Assembly (NCBI GenBank): GCA_037384885.1
Contig: JARRNO010000032.1
Span: forward strand, 1 to 30,821
Direction of reading: 5' to 3'
DNA: 30,821 bases
DNA from: JARRNO01 sp037384885
GTDB taxonomy: Bacteria > Acidobacteriota > UBA4820 > DSQY01
The position numbers were made by a program, and so were the translations under genes. Within the stretch, counting starts at the first letter, position 1, and every line of letters begins with the position of its first letter. Positions 8,699 to 17,875 of this stretch are shown piece by piece. The notes under the pieces were generated by a model, which had not been told where the DNA came from, made no database searches, and was given only the letters and a program-made list of their open reading frames with translations.

Positions 8699-10033
8699 TT
8701 GAAAAAGCCGCTGCCCATCAGAGAGGACGGCGCCATCCTGGTGCCGAGGGAAGTGGTCGAAGATATCTTTGGAAAAGCCCGCGAGGCCGTGCTGCACGTC
8801 AGATCCGGCTGTCTGGTGCTTTCCCCCGTCTATGTGGATATCGAATCGGGCCAGATTCCCGGCCTGCTTGAAGGCTATTTCAAATTTCAGCACCTGGACA
8901 GGATCTTGGAACGGTCCTTCGCCCGTGAAGCGGAGGAATCCGTCCAGTTCGAGGGAGATCTTTCCGTCCTTTCGCTCTCGGACGTTCTGCTTTTTCTGTC
9001 GGCCAGCAAGAAGACGGGCATGCTGGAGATGCAGGGGGAGGACCGGTGGGGCCTCTTCTTTGAAAACGGCAGCCTGGTTTATGCGGCGGGTGAGGACGCG
9101 CGTTTCGGTCTGGCCGCTCACCTTCTGCGCCGGCTTTTCGTCACGGAACAGGACCTGGCGGAAGGGCTCCAGGCTCGCAAGGACGATGAAGGCATGCTCG
9201 AATCGCTCTTCCACGTTTCCGGCCTGAACCGCGACGAATTCCTCGCCGAATGGGTCAAGTCGGTGGAATCGGTCATTTTCCACGTGTTTACCCTTCCTGC
9301 GGGCCGCTTCCGTTTCCACAACGGAAAGATCAAACCGCCGTTCTCCCTGGCGCTGTCCATGACCACGACAAATTACGTGATGGAGGCGGCCCGGAGGATC
9401 GACGAATGGGCGCGGTTGAAAGACCGTCTTCCCAATGAGGACGCTGTCCTGAAACTGGTGGAAGACGTGACGGCCTCCACACAGCTGACCCTGGAGGAGG
9501 AGCAAATTCTGTCGCAGGTCGACGGCGAACGCAGCGTGGGCGAAGTACTCACCCGGGCCAAGGTCGGCGATCTCGAAGGACGGAAAGCCGTCGTGTCCCT
9601 CCTTGCCGCCGGGTTGATCAAAACGCGGAGCGCCGCCGCCGGAAAAGGGCCTGAAAAAGTGCTTCCGGAGGAGGAAAAGGCGCGTCTTCGTCCTCGAATT
9701 GACGCTTACAACAATGTTTTCTCGACGATTTATCAGGCGCTGAAGGTGGAGGTCGGCACGAAAACCGAGGCCATTCTCTCCGCGTTTTTCAAGGGATTGG
9801 AACCCGGCGCTTCGATTCTCTCGGGATTGAATCTCGATGAACAAGGCATGCTTCCTGTGGACGCCGTACTATCCGGCCTGGCCGACGAACAGGCTGAAGA
9901 GCGCGAGGAAAGAATGGTGCGGGATTTGAATGAACTCTTGTATTTTCAGCTTTTTGCAGTTAAAAATACACTAGGCCCCGAAATGGAGGCCGGCATCGTG
10001 GAGATGGCCAGAACGCTTCTCCATCAGACCTGA
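8699..10033 (+). CDS. DUF4388 (PATAN-type) domain protein
   Basis: A 444-residue cytoplasmic protein without signal peptide or membrane helices. Residues about 80-240 fit the DUF4388/PATAN domain: FEGDLSVLSLSDVLLFLSAS, KKTGMLEMQG and ENGSLVYAAGEDARFG, then helices ending in a second beta region, VFTLPAGRFRFHNG. DUF4388 proteins in delta-proteobacteria and cyanobacteria are linked to two-component signalling and motility; the exact role here is unknown. A winged-helix-like stretch, LSQVDGERSVGEVLTRAK, lies near 275-295. Translation starts at TTG 8699, supported by AGGAGGG (8684-8690) 8 nt upstream; there is no nearby in-frame ATG. It stands alone. Confidence 0.8.
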   Translation: MKKPLPIREDGAILVPREVVEDIFGKAREAVLHVRSGCLVLSPVYVDIESGQIPGLLEGYFKFQHLDRILERSFAREAEESVQFEGDLSVLSLSDVLLFLSASKKTGMLEMQGEDRWGLFFENGSLVYAAGEDARFGLAAHLLRRLFVTEQDLAEGLQARKDDEGMLESLFHVSGLNRDEFLAEWVKSVESVIFHVFTLPAGRFRFHNGKIKPPFSLALSMTTTNYVMEAARRIDEWARLKDRLPNEDAVLKLVEDVTASTQLTLEEEQILSQVDGERSVGEVLTRAKVGDLEGRKAVVSLLAAGLIKTRSAAAGKGPEKVLPEEEKARLRPRIDAYNNVFSTIYQALKVEVGTKTEAILSAFFKGLEPGASILSGLNLDEQGMLPVDAVLSGLADEQAEEREERMVRDLNELLYFQLFAVKNTLGPEMEAGIVEMARTLLHQT

Positions 10034-10187
10034 ACCGGGGTGGGAGCGGGTCGAGGGACCCGTTGATGAGCCCGGATTCAACTTCCATTCTGTACCGATC
10101 CAAGGCGGCGCCAGCCGGGCGGTCCATCTGTCTCGGACGCCGCGGGCAATCCGTTCGCCGCCCCCTCCCCACTCTCCCATTCCCCGC

Positions 10188-10216
10188 TTCGAAGAAGGTC
10201 CTGGAGCGGATACCAT
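10188..10216 (+). promoter_or_regulatory. Possible promoter of the PAP2 gene
   Basis: TTCGAA (10188-10193), 17 bp, TACCAT (10211-10216). The match to consensus is modest but the position, about 28 bp before the start codon, is suitable. The rest of the 10034-10243 gap shows no gene. Confidence 0.3.
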
Positions 10217-10243
10217 ACATCTCTCCTAAGCAAGGAGCCCCCC

Positions 10244-11176
10244 ATGTCCTCAGCATGCCTCCCCCGCGTGCTTGCCGCCGCATTGTGCCTTTGCTGCGCC
10301 CCCCTGCTTATCGCAGCCGCGCCGCCCGGTACCGCGAAGAAGAGCACCCATTCCGCAGCGAAGCGGGAATCCCCCAAAAGCACCCTTAACAAGAGCCCGG
10401 AGAGTGACAAGGCCCATTCCCAGGCGTCCGGCGCCCGCGTTGAGAAGCTGGACCGGGCCTACTGGAGGAGCTTTGTCACCGACCCGGAACAGATGTTCAA
10501 ATCCCCGGCGAAATGGAAGAAATCCACGTGGATCAAGCTCGGCGTCACCACCGGAACCGCTCTCATCCTGTATCATTACGACGAGCACATCCGGACCTGG
10601 GCGCAGGAGCACCGGAACAAGACCTCCAACAACATCACAAAGATTGTCAAACCCTTCGGAAACGGCTATTTCACGATGCCCCTTCTGGCGGGCTTCTACC
10701 TCGCAGGCCGCTTTGACCGCAACACCAAGCTGCAGGAGACGTCCCGCCTCGCATTTGAGAGCTTTCTTCTCACGGGGGCCGTCACCCAGGTCCTCAAGTT
10801 CGGCGTCCACAGGGACCGCCCCAGCGAATCTCCCTACAACAATGTCTTTAACGGGCCGTCCTTCAACAACAAGCATCTTTCTTTTCCATCGGGCCACGCT
10901 TCATCGGCCTTTGCCTTGGCCACCATGTTCGCCACGGAATATCGAGGGCGCCGCTGGGTGCCGCCGCTCGCCTATACGCTGGCTTCTCTCACGGCGCTTT
11001 CCCGGATCAACAGCAACGCGCACTGGGCCTCGGACGTCTTCGTAGGATCGGCGCTCGGGTACTTCATGAGCAAGGAAATCTACCGGCTCCACCAGAAACC
11101 CGGCAGGCACGACCTCACCATGATTCCCGTGGTGGGTCCTCACGCGGGAGCTGTCTACGTCGCGTGGGACTTCTGA
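10244..11176 (+). CDS. PAP2-family phosphatase, exported or membrane-bound
   Basis: Phosphatidic-acid-phosphatase type 2 (vanadium haloperoxidase-like) enzyme that removes phosphate from lipid or pyrophosphate substrates on the outer face of the inner membrane. The three catalytic motifs are all present: KFGVHRDRP (about 185-193), PSGHASS (about 215) and SRINSNAHWASD (about 254), with the nucleophilic histidine in the last. Residues 1-25 form a signal peptide (LAAALCLCCAPLLIAAA), followed by a charged, Ser/Lys-rich linker of about 45 residues. The 310-residue length is normal. The ATG at 10244 has AAGGAG 6 nt upstream. Candidate substrates are lipid A, undecaprenyl pyrophosphate or phosphatidylglycerol phosphate; the sequence does not choose between them. 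Confidence 0.88.
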   Translation: MSSACLPRVLAAALCLCCAPLLIAAAPPGTAKKSTHSAAKRESPKSTLNKSPESDKAHSQASGARVEKLDRAYWRSFVTDPEQMFKSPAKWKKSTWIKLGVTTGTALILYHYDEHIRTWAQEHRNKTSNNITKIVKPFGNGYFTMPLLAGFYLAGRFDRNTKLQETSRLAFESFLLTGAVTQVLKFGVHRDRPSESPYNNVFNGPSFNNKHLSFPSGHASSAFALATMFATEYRGRRWVPPLAYTLASLTALSRINSNAHWASDVFVGSALGYFMSKEIYRLHQKPGRHDLTMIPVVGPHAGAVYVAWDF

Positions 11177-11251
11177 CCTTCCGATGGCCGAGCACATTCT
11201 TGGGCGTTAGGCTTTGGGAAAGGCCGTGTGCTCGTCCGCGGAGGCATTCAT

Positions 11252-11887
11252 ATGGCAGGCGCCTTGGCTGCTGGAAATTCCGTTCGGAAGCTTTCGGGCA
11301 GGCTCCCGGCAACGCCGCCCGGCGCAGGGGGAGCGGTGTGGCTCTTTCTGTTCCTGTGGCCGGTGGCGGTCGCGGCAGAGGGCCCTGCCGGTCCCGACCC
11401 GTGGGCGGCCCTTCAGGAGCGGTGCGCTGTCATCAGCGCCGTGGAGATTCACGTGGGAAACGTTTTCGATCTGCGCGATCCCAACCAGGACCACTGGGTG
11501 GGACGGGTGGCGAACGTCATCCACATCCGGACGAGAAAGCGGGTGATCCGGCGGGAACTGCTCTTCAAGCCAGGTGAGAAAGTCAACGCCAGGCTCATTC
11601 ACGAAAGCGAACGCCTCCTGCGGTCGCTGGAGTACGTCCGCTCCGCCCGAATTTACCCGCGGCTTAACCCCGGTGGGACCGTCACGGCCGTGGTCGTCGA
11701 ACGGGATGCCTGGACCTTGAAGGGCGGTATCCGCTTTGGAAGGGCGGGGGGGCAGAATACATGGCGGATCCGAGCACACGAGGTGGACTTCCTGGGCCTG
11801 GGCAAACAGATTCTCATCAGCCGTCAGAGGGACTACGAACGGACCACAAACCAGTTTTCCTACGGTGATCCCCAGCAGGAAGTATAA
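11252..11887 (+). pseudogene. Omp85/surface-antigen-like protein, truncated after the POTRA domain
   Basis: The 211-residue product has a signal peptide (GAVWLFLFLWPVAVAAEG, about 36-53) and one POTRA-like domain: RRELLFKPGEKVNARLIHES, LRSLEYVRSARIYPR and VTAVVVERDAWTL. It then enters what should be the first strands of an outer-membrane barrel (GLGKQILISRQRDYE, NQFSYGDP). It stops three residues later, at 11887, whereas family members continue with a 16-strand barrel. Just past this point the bases belong to a different gene on the other strand. The gene is therefore cut off, not a natural short protein. The ATG at 11252 follows GGAGG with 7-nt spacing. It lies 75 bp after the PAP2 gene. Confidence 0.75.
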
Positions 11888-12004
11888 GCCGACAACCAGC
11901 ACACCGCTCCCAGGGAAAGCGTCTTCCCAGAGCCAGATGAAAGACAGAATCAACGCGGCGAATATCGCGATTTCCGTCCAGACCGCCTTCTTGGATGTCA
12001 CCAT
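11879..12004 (-). pseudogene. N-terminal fragment of a CPBP-like membrane protein
   Basis: From the ATG at 12004 (GGAGG 5-6 nt upstream) the minus strand encodes MVTSKKAVWTEIAIFAALIL and goes on with a second hydrophobic stretch, GVLVVGLYFLLG. This resembles the first ~42 residues of CPBP/CAAX intramembrane protease-like proteins in length, hydrophobicity and the WLWEDAFPG segment. The frame then runs on, without a stop, as the antisense of the truncated Omp85-like gene. The remaining ~150-200 residues with the glutamate/histidine motifs are missing, so family assignment rests on the N-terminus alone. The gene and its neighbour are both cut at the same point. Confidence 0.5.
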
Positions 12005-12163
12005 AGGCCCCTCCGTATGCCGGCCATATTTATAAAATTCACTATACCTCCCCCGCTGGGCTTGCGACCTGATATACTTGAAAACGACGACAAAATTCCA
12101 GACGGCAGCGCGGCTTTCGGATTCGGCGCCGTGCTGAATACGATCCCTGGAGATGGCCACAGC

Positions 12164-12718
12164 ATGAACACGGTGCCCCGGCTCGAATCCAAGAGGCTGA
12201 TCCTCCGGCCCTTTTCACCGGAAGATGCGGGGGCGGTCCAGGCCCTTGTGGACGACCCCGACATCGCGTCCACGACGCTTCATATCCCCCACCCCTACAC
12301 CCTGGAGATGGCCCAGAGGTGGATCGCCGTCAACCTGGAAAAGTGCGACCGGGGTGAGATCTCCGTGTGGGGGGTGGCGCTGAAGCCTGGCCGGGAACTG
12401 GTGGGCGCCAACGGCCTCATCGTTCATCCGGAAGGTGATCTGGGAGAGATGGGCTTCTGGGTGGGCAAGCGCTACTGGAATCGAGGATACTGCACCGAAG
12501 CCGCCGGGCTGGTGATGGATTACGCATTTTCCGTTTTGCGGCTGAACAAGGTGTTCGCTCAGCATTTTACGCGGAATCCTGCATCAGGCAAGGTGCTGCA
12601 GAAGCTGGGAATGTCCCACGAGGGGCGCCTTCGCCAGCACGTACGAAAAGACGACCATTACGAGGATCTTGAGGTCTACGGTATTTTGAAACGCGAATGG
12701 AGCCGGTTGGAAGCGTGA
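12164..12718 (+). CDS. GNAT acetyltransferase, RimJ/RimL-like
   Basis: A 184-residue acetyl-CoA-dependent N-acetyltransferase of the RimJ/RimL (Acetyltransf_3) type. Visible marks are LESKRLILRPFSPEDAGAV at the start, the central strand GEMGFWVGKRYWNRGYCTEA with acetyl-CoA contact residues, LRLNKVFAQHFTRNPASGKV, and the closing LGMSHEGRLRQHV with EVYGILKREW. The length is normal. The ATG at 12164 is where the homology begins; GGAG is 11 nt upstream, a rather long spacing. An upstream ATG (12153) runs into a stop at once. The target (ribosomal protein, tRNA-derived or small molecule) is unknown. Confidence 0.9.
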   Translation: MNTVPRLESKRLILRPFSPEDAGAVQALVDDPDIASTTLHIPHPYTLEMAQRWIAVNLEKCDRGEISVWGVALKPGRELVGANGLIVHPEGDLGEMGFWVGKRYWNRGYCTEAAGLVMDYAFSVLRLNKVFAQHFTRNPASGKVLQKLGMSHEGRLRQHVRKDDHYEDLEVYGILKREWSRLEA

Positions 12719-12850
12719 GGCCGGCGGATTCTCCCAGGCGTGTTTGTGATGTTCGAAAGGCAAGGTGGCGGTTCGCTTGCCCTCCCTGTTAGAATGCGAT
12801 GAACCGGGGTGCGGAAGCCCTCAGCATGCGATGTCCAGCAAGGAGAGGGA

Positions 12851-13288
12851 ATGAGCCAGGAAGACCATTTCCGGAAGCTTGAGAACATGTACCATGCCGC
12901 CCCCTGCAATGCGTATTACAAGCCCCGGCTGACAGTGGGAAACGGAACGGCCCGCCTCGTTCTGCCGGTGGGCTCCCATCTCTATCACGCGGCCGGCGCT
13001 GTTCACGGTTCAGCCTATTTCAAAGCGCTGGACGATGCAGCCTTCTTCAGCGCCAATTCCCTGGTGAAGGACGTCTTTGTCCTGACGGTTACATTCAACC
13101 TCTACCTGGAACGGCCTGTTTCCGGGGGCGACCTCACGGCCGTGGGGAAAGTGGTCAGCCGCTCCCCGCGGCTGATCGTCGCCGAATCGTTCCTTTACGA
13201 CGATCAGGAGCGCGAAATCGCCCGAGGCAGCGGGACATTCATGAAAAGCCGGGTGCCCCTGACAGGAGAGATCGGCTACCGGGATTGA
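12851..13288 (+). CDS. PaaI-type hotdog thioesterase
   Basis: A 145-residue single hotdog-fold protein likely to hydrolyse an acyl-CoA thioester. The core helix is in HAAGAVHGSAYFKALDDAAF, where the HG and the acidic residues of the next helix fit the PaaI/4HBT pattern. The strands VFVLTVTFNLYLERPV and GDLTAVGKVVSRSPRLIVAE follow, and ARGSGTFMKSR is the usual last strand. The ATG at 12851 follows AGGAGAGGG; an in-frame GTG at 12809 is less likely. A small membrane-protein gene begins 26 bp downstream, suggesting co-transcription. Substrate unknown. Confidence 0.85.
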   Translation: MSQEDHFRKLENMYHAAPCNAYYKPRLTVGNGTARLVLPVGSHLYHAAGAVHGSAYFKALDDAAFFSANSLVKDVFVLTVTFNLYLERPVSGGDLTAVGKVVSRSPRLIVAESFLYDDQEREIARGSGTFMKSRVPLTGEIGYRD

Positions 13289-13314
13289 AGTAACTGCGAA
13301 TTGGAGGGCGCAGT

Positions 13315-13611
13315 ATGATCAACCTGACCATGTTTGCCGTCGGCGGAATGGGGATCTTCGGATTTGCCATGCTGTTCGTCGCGCTTCTTTCGCGTGACCC
13401 CTACCCGGGGCTGGGCCGGAAAGGGCGGCGCCTGCTTGGCTTCGTCTGGATCCTCCTTTTCCTGCTCCAGGCGTTTCTCATCTATAAGAGTTTTGTCCTC
13501 GTGCCCTTCAAGCTGTCGGTGTTCGGATGGTGCGGCGCCTTCTTCGGAGCCGTTTCGGGAATCCTGGTGATGCTTTCCAGCCCCCGGAGCCGGGGACGGA
13601 GCGGTGCATGA
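13315..13611 (+). CDS. Small membrane protein, unknown function
   Basis: A 98-residue hydrophobic protein with three predicted helices: about 5-26 (MFAVGGMGIFGFAMLFVALL), 40-59 (LLGFVWILLFLLQAFLIY) and 66-88 (LSVFGWCGAFFGAVSGILVM). It ends in a short basic tail. I do not recognise a family. A clear GGAGGG ribosome site is placed 6 nt before the ATG. Position between a thioesterase and an M20 hydrolase, all on one strand with gaps under 60 bp, suggests an operon but not a role. Confidence 0.7.
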   Translation: MINLTMFAVGGMGIFGFAMLFVALLSRDPYPGLGRKGRRLLGFVWILLFLLQAFLIYKSFVLVPFKLSVFGWCGAFFGAVSGILVMLSSPRSRGRSGA

Positions 13612-13661
13612 TCTGTTGCGGGGCGTCATGAGGCCGCCTGAGCGGCGTGGGTGAACGGCAA

Positions 13662-14861
13662 ATGACGGCGAAAGAACTGGTGAAAGAAGAACTGGAACGG
13701 AAGATGCCGCGGTTGATCGACTTGAGCCGCCGGATCCACGCCGCGCCGGAGACCGCTTTCGAAGAAGTCCAGGCCTCGCGCTGGCTGTGTGATGCGCTGG
13801 AGCAGGCCGGATTCCGTGTGGAAAGAGGGATATGCGGCCTTCCCACCGCATTCCGGGCCAGCCGGGGGGATGGCCCGCTGCACGTGGCATTCTGCGCCGA
13901 GTACGACGCTCTCCCGGACGTGGGACACGCCTGCGGGCACAACCTGATCGCCGCCATGTCTCTGGGGGCGGCCCTCGCCGCGGCCGCCGCCGCGGAAGAG
14001 GCCGGATTGACGGTAACGGTCCTGGGAACGCCGGCGGAAGAAGTGGGAAACGCCGGCGGCAAGATCCTCCTTTTAGAAAACGGCGCTTTCAAGGGGATCC
14101 ACGCCTCCCTCATGGCTCACCCGGGACCCGACGACGTCCTGGAGCCCCATGTCATCGCCTGCGCGGCCTTCGAAATTCACTACCACGGGAGGCAGGCCCA
14201 CGCCGCGGCTTTTCCCGAGCTGGGAATCAACGCGGCGGACGCCGTGACCGTGGCGCAGACAGCCATCGGCCTGTTGCGCCAGCACATCCCGACCACGGCG
14301 AGGATTCACGGCATCATTACACGCGGCGGTGAGGCCTCCAACATCGTTCCCGGGCTGACGACCGCCCTCTACGATGTCCGGTCGGAAACCCTGGACGAAC
14401 TGCAGTCCCTGAAACCGCGCGTGCTGAAATGCTTCGAAGCGGGAGCCCTCGCGACGGGTTGCCGGCTTGAGGTGCTCGGGGGCGATAAGCCGTACGCCCA
14501 CATGGAGCACGACCCTGGATTGACGGCCGCCTACAGGAAGAACGCCGAGTCCCTCGGCCGCGTCTTTGTAGAGCCTCAAGATCCCTTCGCCTTGGCCCCT
14601 ATCTCTACAGATATGGGGAACATTTCCCTGGCGCTTCCCTCCATTCACCCCATGATCGGCATCGACTCCCTTCCGGCCGTGAATCACCAGCCGGAGTTCG
14701 CTTCGCACTGCATCACGCCGGCGGCCGAAAGAGCGATTGGGGACGGGGCCCTTGCCCTGGCTTGGACGGCGATCGATGCGGGCCTGGACAAAGACCTTCG
14801 CGCGCGTTTGACAGCGGGCGGAGCGGAAGCAGGAGCCGGAAGCACCCCGGCAGGCGTCTGA
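13662..14861 (+). CDS. M20-family amidohydrolase
   Basis: Zinc or manganese peptidase-type amidohydrolase (M20D; AbgB, HipO-like), about 399 residues. The metal-binding motif GHACGHN follows AEYDALPDV. Next come AEEVGNAGGK, with the catalytic/metal glutamates, and MAHPGPDDV. The lid dimerisation domain runs from about residue 170 (FEIHYHGRQAHAAAFPELGI) to about 290. The final ligand region is VNHQPEFASHCITPAA. Such enzymes split N-acyl or p-aminobenzoyl-glutamate type amides. The ATG at 13662 is preferred; a GTG at 13647 in the same frame is possible, and neither has a strong ribosome site. Confidence 0.9.
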   Translation: MTAKELVKEELERKMPRLIDLSRRIHAAPETAFEEVQASRWLCDALEQAGFRVERGICGLPTAFRASRGDGPLHVAFCAEYDALPDVGHACGHNLIAAMSLGAALAAAAAAEEAGLTVTVLGTPAEEVGNAGGKILLLENGAFKGIHASLMAHPGPDDVLEPHVIACAAFEIHYHGRQAHAAAFPELGINAADAVTVAQTAIGLLRQHIPTTARIHGIITRGGEASNIVPGLTTALYDVRSETLDELQSLKPRVLKCFEAGALATGCRLEVLGGDKPYAHMEHDPGLTAAYRKNAESLGRVFVEPQDPFALAPISTDMGNISLALPSIHPMIGIDSLPAVNHQPEFASHCITPAAERAIGDGALALAWTAIDAGLDKDLRARLTAGGAEAGAGSTPAGV

Positions 14862-14885
14862 ACCGGAACGAAAGGGGGCCGGAAC

Positions 14886-15644
14886 GTGCAGTCCACGGAG
14901 AGGTTTTCCAACCGGGTCGATGACTACCTGAAGTACAGGCCGCACTACCCGCAGGGCGTGATCGAGGTGCTGAAAGAACACTGCGGCCTGTCGCCCTCCC
15001 ACTGCGTGGCCGACGTAGGCTGCGGCACGGGCTTCCTTGCGGAACTGTTTCTGAAAAATGGAAACAGGGTGTACGGGGTGGAGCCCAACCGGGAGATGCG
15101 CGAAGCGGGGCGGCGTTACCTGGCGAACCACCCCGCCTTCGAATGCGTGGAGGGGACGGCGGAGAAGACCACCCTGCCCGCGGGATGCGTCGATTTCGCC
15201 ACGGCGGGCCAGGCCTTCCACTGGTTCCGGCGGGGTGAGGCCCGGCGGGAATTCCTCAGAATTCTACGTCCGGAGGGGTGGGCGGTTCTCGTCTGGAACG
15301 ACCGCAGCATTGGGGGCTCTCTCTTTTTGGAGGCCTACGAAAACCTGTTGCTGCGCCATGGGACGGATTACAGAAAGGTGGATCACAAGGCGCTTGGAAA
15401 AGAACGGATCGAGGCGTTTTTCGGCCCCCGCGGCTGCCGTGTGGAGATGCTGCAAAACAGGCAGGTTATGGATTTCACCGGCCTTCGCGGGCGTCTCCTT
15501 TCCTCTTCTTACGTGCCCTCGGAAGACGATCCCAGATCCCGCCCCATGCTCGACGAGCTGGCTCTCATATTCGAGGAACACCAGCAAGAAGGGCGCGTGT
15601 CCATCGAATACCAGACACGCGTCGTCCTGGGCCAGCTTCAATGA
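14886..15644 (+). CDS. Class I SAM-dependent methyltransferase
   Basis: A 252-residue cytosolic methyltransferase. Motif I, VADVGCGTGFLAE (41-53), binds S-adenosylmethionine. The acidic end of strand 2 is in VYGVEPNREM, and strand 4/5 motifs are CVDFATAGQAFHWF and ILRPEGWAVLVWNDRS. The N-terminal FSNRVDDYLKYRPHYP is typical of a widespread group of uncharacterised methyltransferases (Methyltransf_11). The start is GTG 14886, with AGGGGG 7 nt upstream; homology begins right there. It lies 24 bp after the M20 gene, so likely the same transcript. Substrate unknown. Confidence 0.9.
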   Translation: MQSTERFSNRVDDYLKYRPHYPQGVIEVLKEHCGLSPSHCVADVGCGTGFLAELFLKNGNRVYGVEPNREMREAGRRYLANHPAFECVEGTAEKTTLPAGCVDFATAGQAFHWFRRGEARREFLRILRPEGWAVLVWNDRSIGGSLFLEAYENLLLRHGTDYRKVDHKALGKERIEAFFGPRGCRVEMLQNRQVMDFTGLRGRLLSSSYVPSEDDPRSRPMLDELALIFEEHQQEGRVSIEYQTRVVLGQLQ

Positions 15645-15646
15645 TA

Positions 15647-15674
15647 TTGCGTGCCCGGCCTGCCACGGTATAGT
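15647..15674 (+). promoter_or_regulatory. Candidate promoter of the TonB-dependent receptor
   Basis: TTGCGT (15647-15652), 16 bp, TATAGT (15669-15674). It would give a leader of about 75 nt before the ATG at 15758. I see no clear Fur box in the leader. Confidence 0.45.
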
Positions 15675-15757
15675 ATTGAAGCCTCATGGAGGGGGGAATG
15701 GCCCGGCTCCCGGGCGTTCCCGTTAAATTCAGAATTTTTCTCCCGGGAGGATGGGTA

Positions 15758-17824
15758 ATGCATCGAGATTCCCTGAATCAGCGCGGGCCGGCGTTCAGAC
15801 GCCGGGTCGCCGCTGCGGCCGCGCCCATGGTCTTTGCCGGCCTGTTGATGTGCGCCGCGGTACCGCCGTAGCCTTCGAACTCAACAGCGAAAGACGCCAA
15901 GAAACCCTCGGGGAAGAGCGAAGTGACGGTGACCACGCCCCGGATGACCATGCCGCTCAAAGAAACGCCGGCCTCCGTTTCCGTGGTCACCCCGCAGACC
16001 CTTCGGAACATGCCGCGCGCCTTTTCGGCGGACGAAGCGCTTGACCTGGTCCCGGGCGTACGCGTTGAGAACCAGTACGACGGAGAGGTGGTCCACCTGT
16101 ATATCCGCGGCCAGGGCGTTCTCTCCGAACACGGGCTTCGCAACATCACCGTTCTCCTGGACGGCATCCCCCTGGACGATCCCACCGGTTTTGTCCGCGA
16201 CCTGTTTGATGTGGACTGGTCGACGGTCAAGCGCGTGGAGGTCCTCAAGGGACCCTCCGGCGCCTTATACGGCGGCGGGGCGTCCGGCGGCGTCGTCAGC
16301 ATCCGGACGCAGGACGGCCCGCCGAAACAAGGCGTGGAGGCCTTTTTTACCGGCGGAAGCCACGGCTTTTTGAAGGCCATGGTCGAAGACGGAGGCACGC
16401 AGGGCGCCTTGAACTACAGGGTCGCAGCCGCAAGGACGCTTGGGGACGGGTACCGCGACCACACGGCCTTTCATGCCACCAACCTCTATGGAAAATTCCA
16501 TTGGCAGGCCTCGCCCCGATTCGAGATGACCGCGCTCGTCTATGGCGTGGGCCACTTCAACGAAATTGCAGAGGGGCTGAACGCCGAGCAGGTGGACCAG
16601 AATCCGGTCCAGGCCAATCCCGACGCCGCCGCGTTCAACGAGTACCAGAAAACCCGCCGGATCACCGCCGGCCTCACCGGACGCGTGGCTCTGACGACCC
16701 GGCAAAACCTGTCATTCTCCGCCTACGGACGAAAGACCCGGTACCGCGAGGCCGTTCCGTCGTCGGTGGACCACGCGACCTACACCAATCCGGGCGCCAT
16801 GTTTCAGTGGAACCTGATGACCGGAAAAGGACACGTGCGCAACCACGCCGCCGCGGGGATCGATGCATCCTGGCAGACCATCGATGAGTACGCCCACCCC
16901 AACATGGGCGGCGCCGTGGAAGGCCCGGCTCTCTTGTCCGACGAAACCATCCATCAGGGCGGAGGCGGCGTGTACGTGATGGACAAGGTCTCTCTGGGAT
17001 CCGCCTGGACCGTGATGGCCAGCCTGCGGCGCGACCGGATCTACCAGAATCTGGAGGCGTGGTCTCCGTTGCCGTCGCTGAGCGTTTACGCCGACTGGGG
17101 CCAGGGATTCACGCCGCCTTCCACAGAAGAACTGCTGAACAACCCCGCCCACATCGGCGGGTTCAACCAGTCGATGTCGGCTTCCACCTCCCGCCAGGTG
17201 GAAGCAGGCGCCCGCGGGACCGCAGGAGGCTCCCTCTATTACGATGCGGCGGTTTTCCGCATGACGACCGACAACGACTTCCAGCGGTACCGCGTCCCCT
17301 CCCGGCCTCTTGAAACCTTTTACAGAAACACAGGAGCGACGCGCAGGACGGGCCTGGAACTCTACCTTGCATGGCATCCCCTCACCGACCTGGCCGTCAG
17401 GACCGCGTATACCTACTCCGATTTTATCTACACGTCCTATGAGCCTGATGCGGCGTCGGTTGTGGGGGGGCGGCTTCCGAACATCCCCGAGCACATGGCG
17501 TCGCTCGACGTGCAGTACACCCCGGGAGACCACTGGATCGTGGGCGGCGGGTTCCGGCTTCAGAACCGGCTCTACGTTGATCCCGCCAACACGGTCTGGA
17601 CAGGGGGCTACACGCTGTTCAACGCCCGGCTCGCTTACAGGTGGACTGGAAAGACGCACGCCGGCGAAATCATGCTTTCGGGCCGGAATCTCCTGGATAA
17701 GAATTATATCGCCTTCACTGAGCCCGATCCGGACGGCAACTATTTCCAGCCGGGCCCGGGCCGTGAAGTCTTCCTGGGGATTCGCCTCCGCTTTGGAGGA
17801 TTCGCGGCCGACCCCTACCCATAG
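15758..17824 (+). pseudogene. TonB-dependent outer-membrane receptor with in-frame amber codon
   Basis: Ligand-gated channel of the outer membrane for an iron chelate or similar solute. The ATG at 15758 has GGGAGG 7 nt upstream and encodes a signal peptide (RRRVAAAAAPMVFAGLLMC). TAG at 15869-15871, codon 38, then interrupts the frame, which continues without shift into the mature part. The plug domain is about 60-165 (KETPASVSVVTPQTL, RGQGVLSEHGLRNI, VEVLKGPSGALYGGGASGGV), followed by the barrel up to GREVFLGIRLRF. Restart at GTG 15923 would give a 633-residue protein without export signal. Around 17050 the barrel appears to lack about 30 residues (RRDRIYQNLEA joined to WSPLPSLSVYADWGQGF). 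The substrate is unknown. Typed as a pseudogene because of the stop; if the stop is an error it is a normal 688-residue receptor. Confidence 0.8.
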
Positions 17825-17875
17825 CGGTCCGGTGCGTGCCATCATCCCATATGGCCTTTCGATGGGAGCGCCGGT

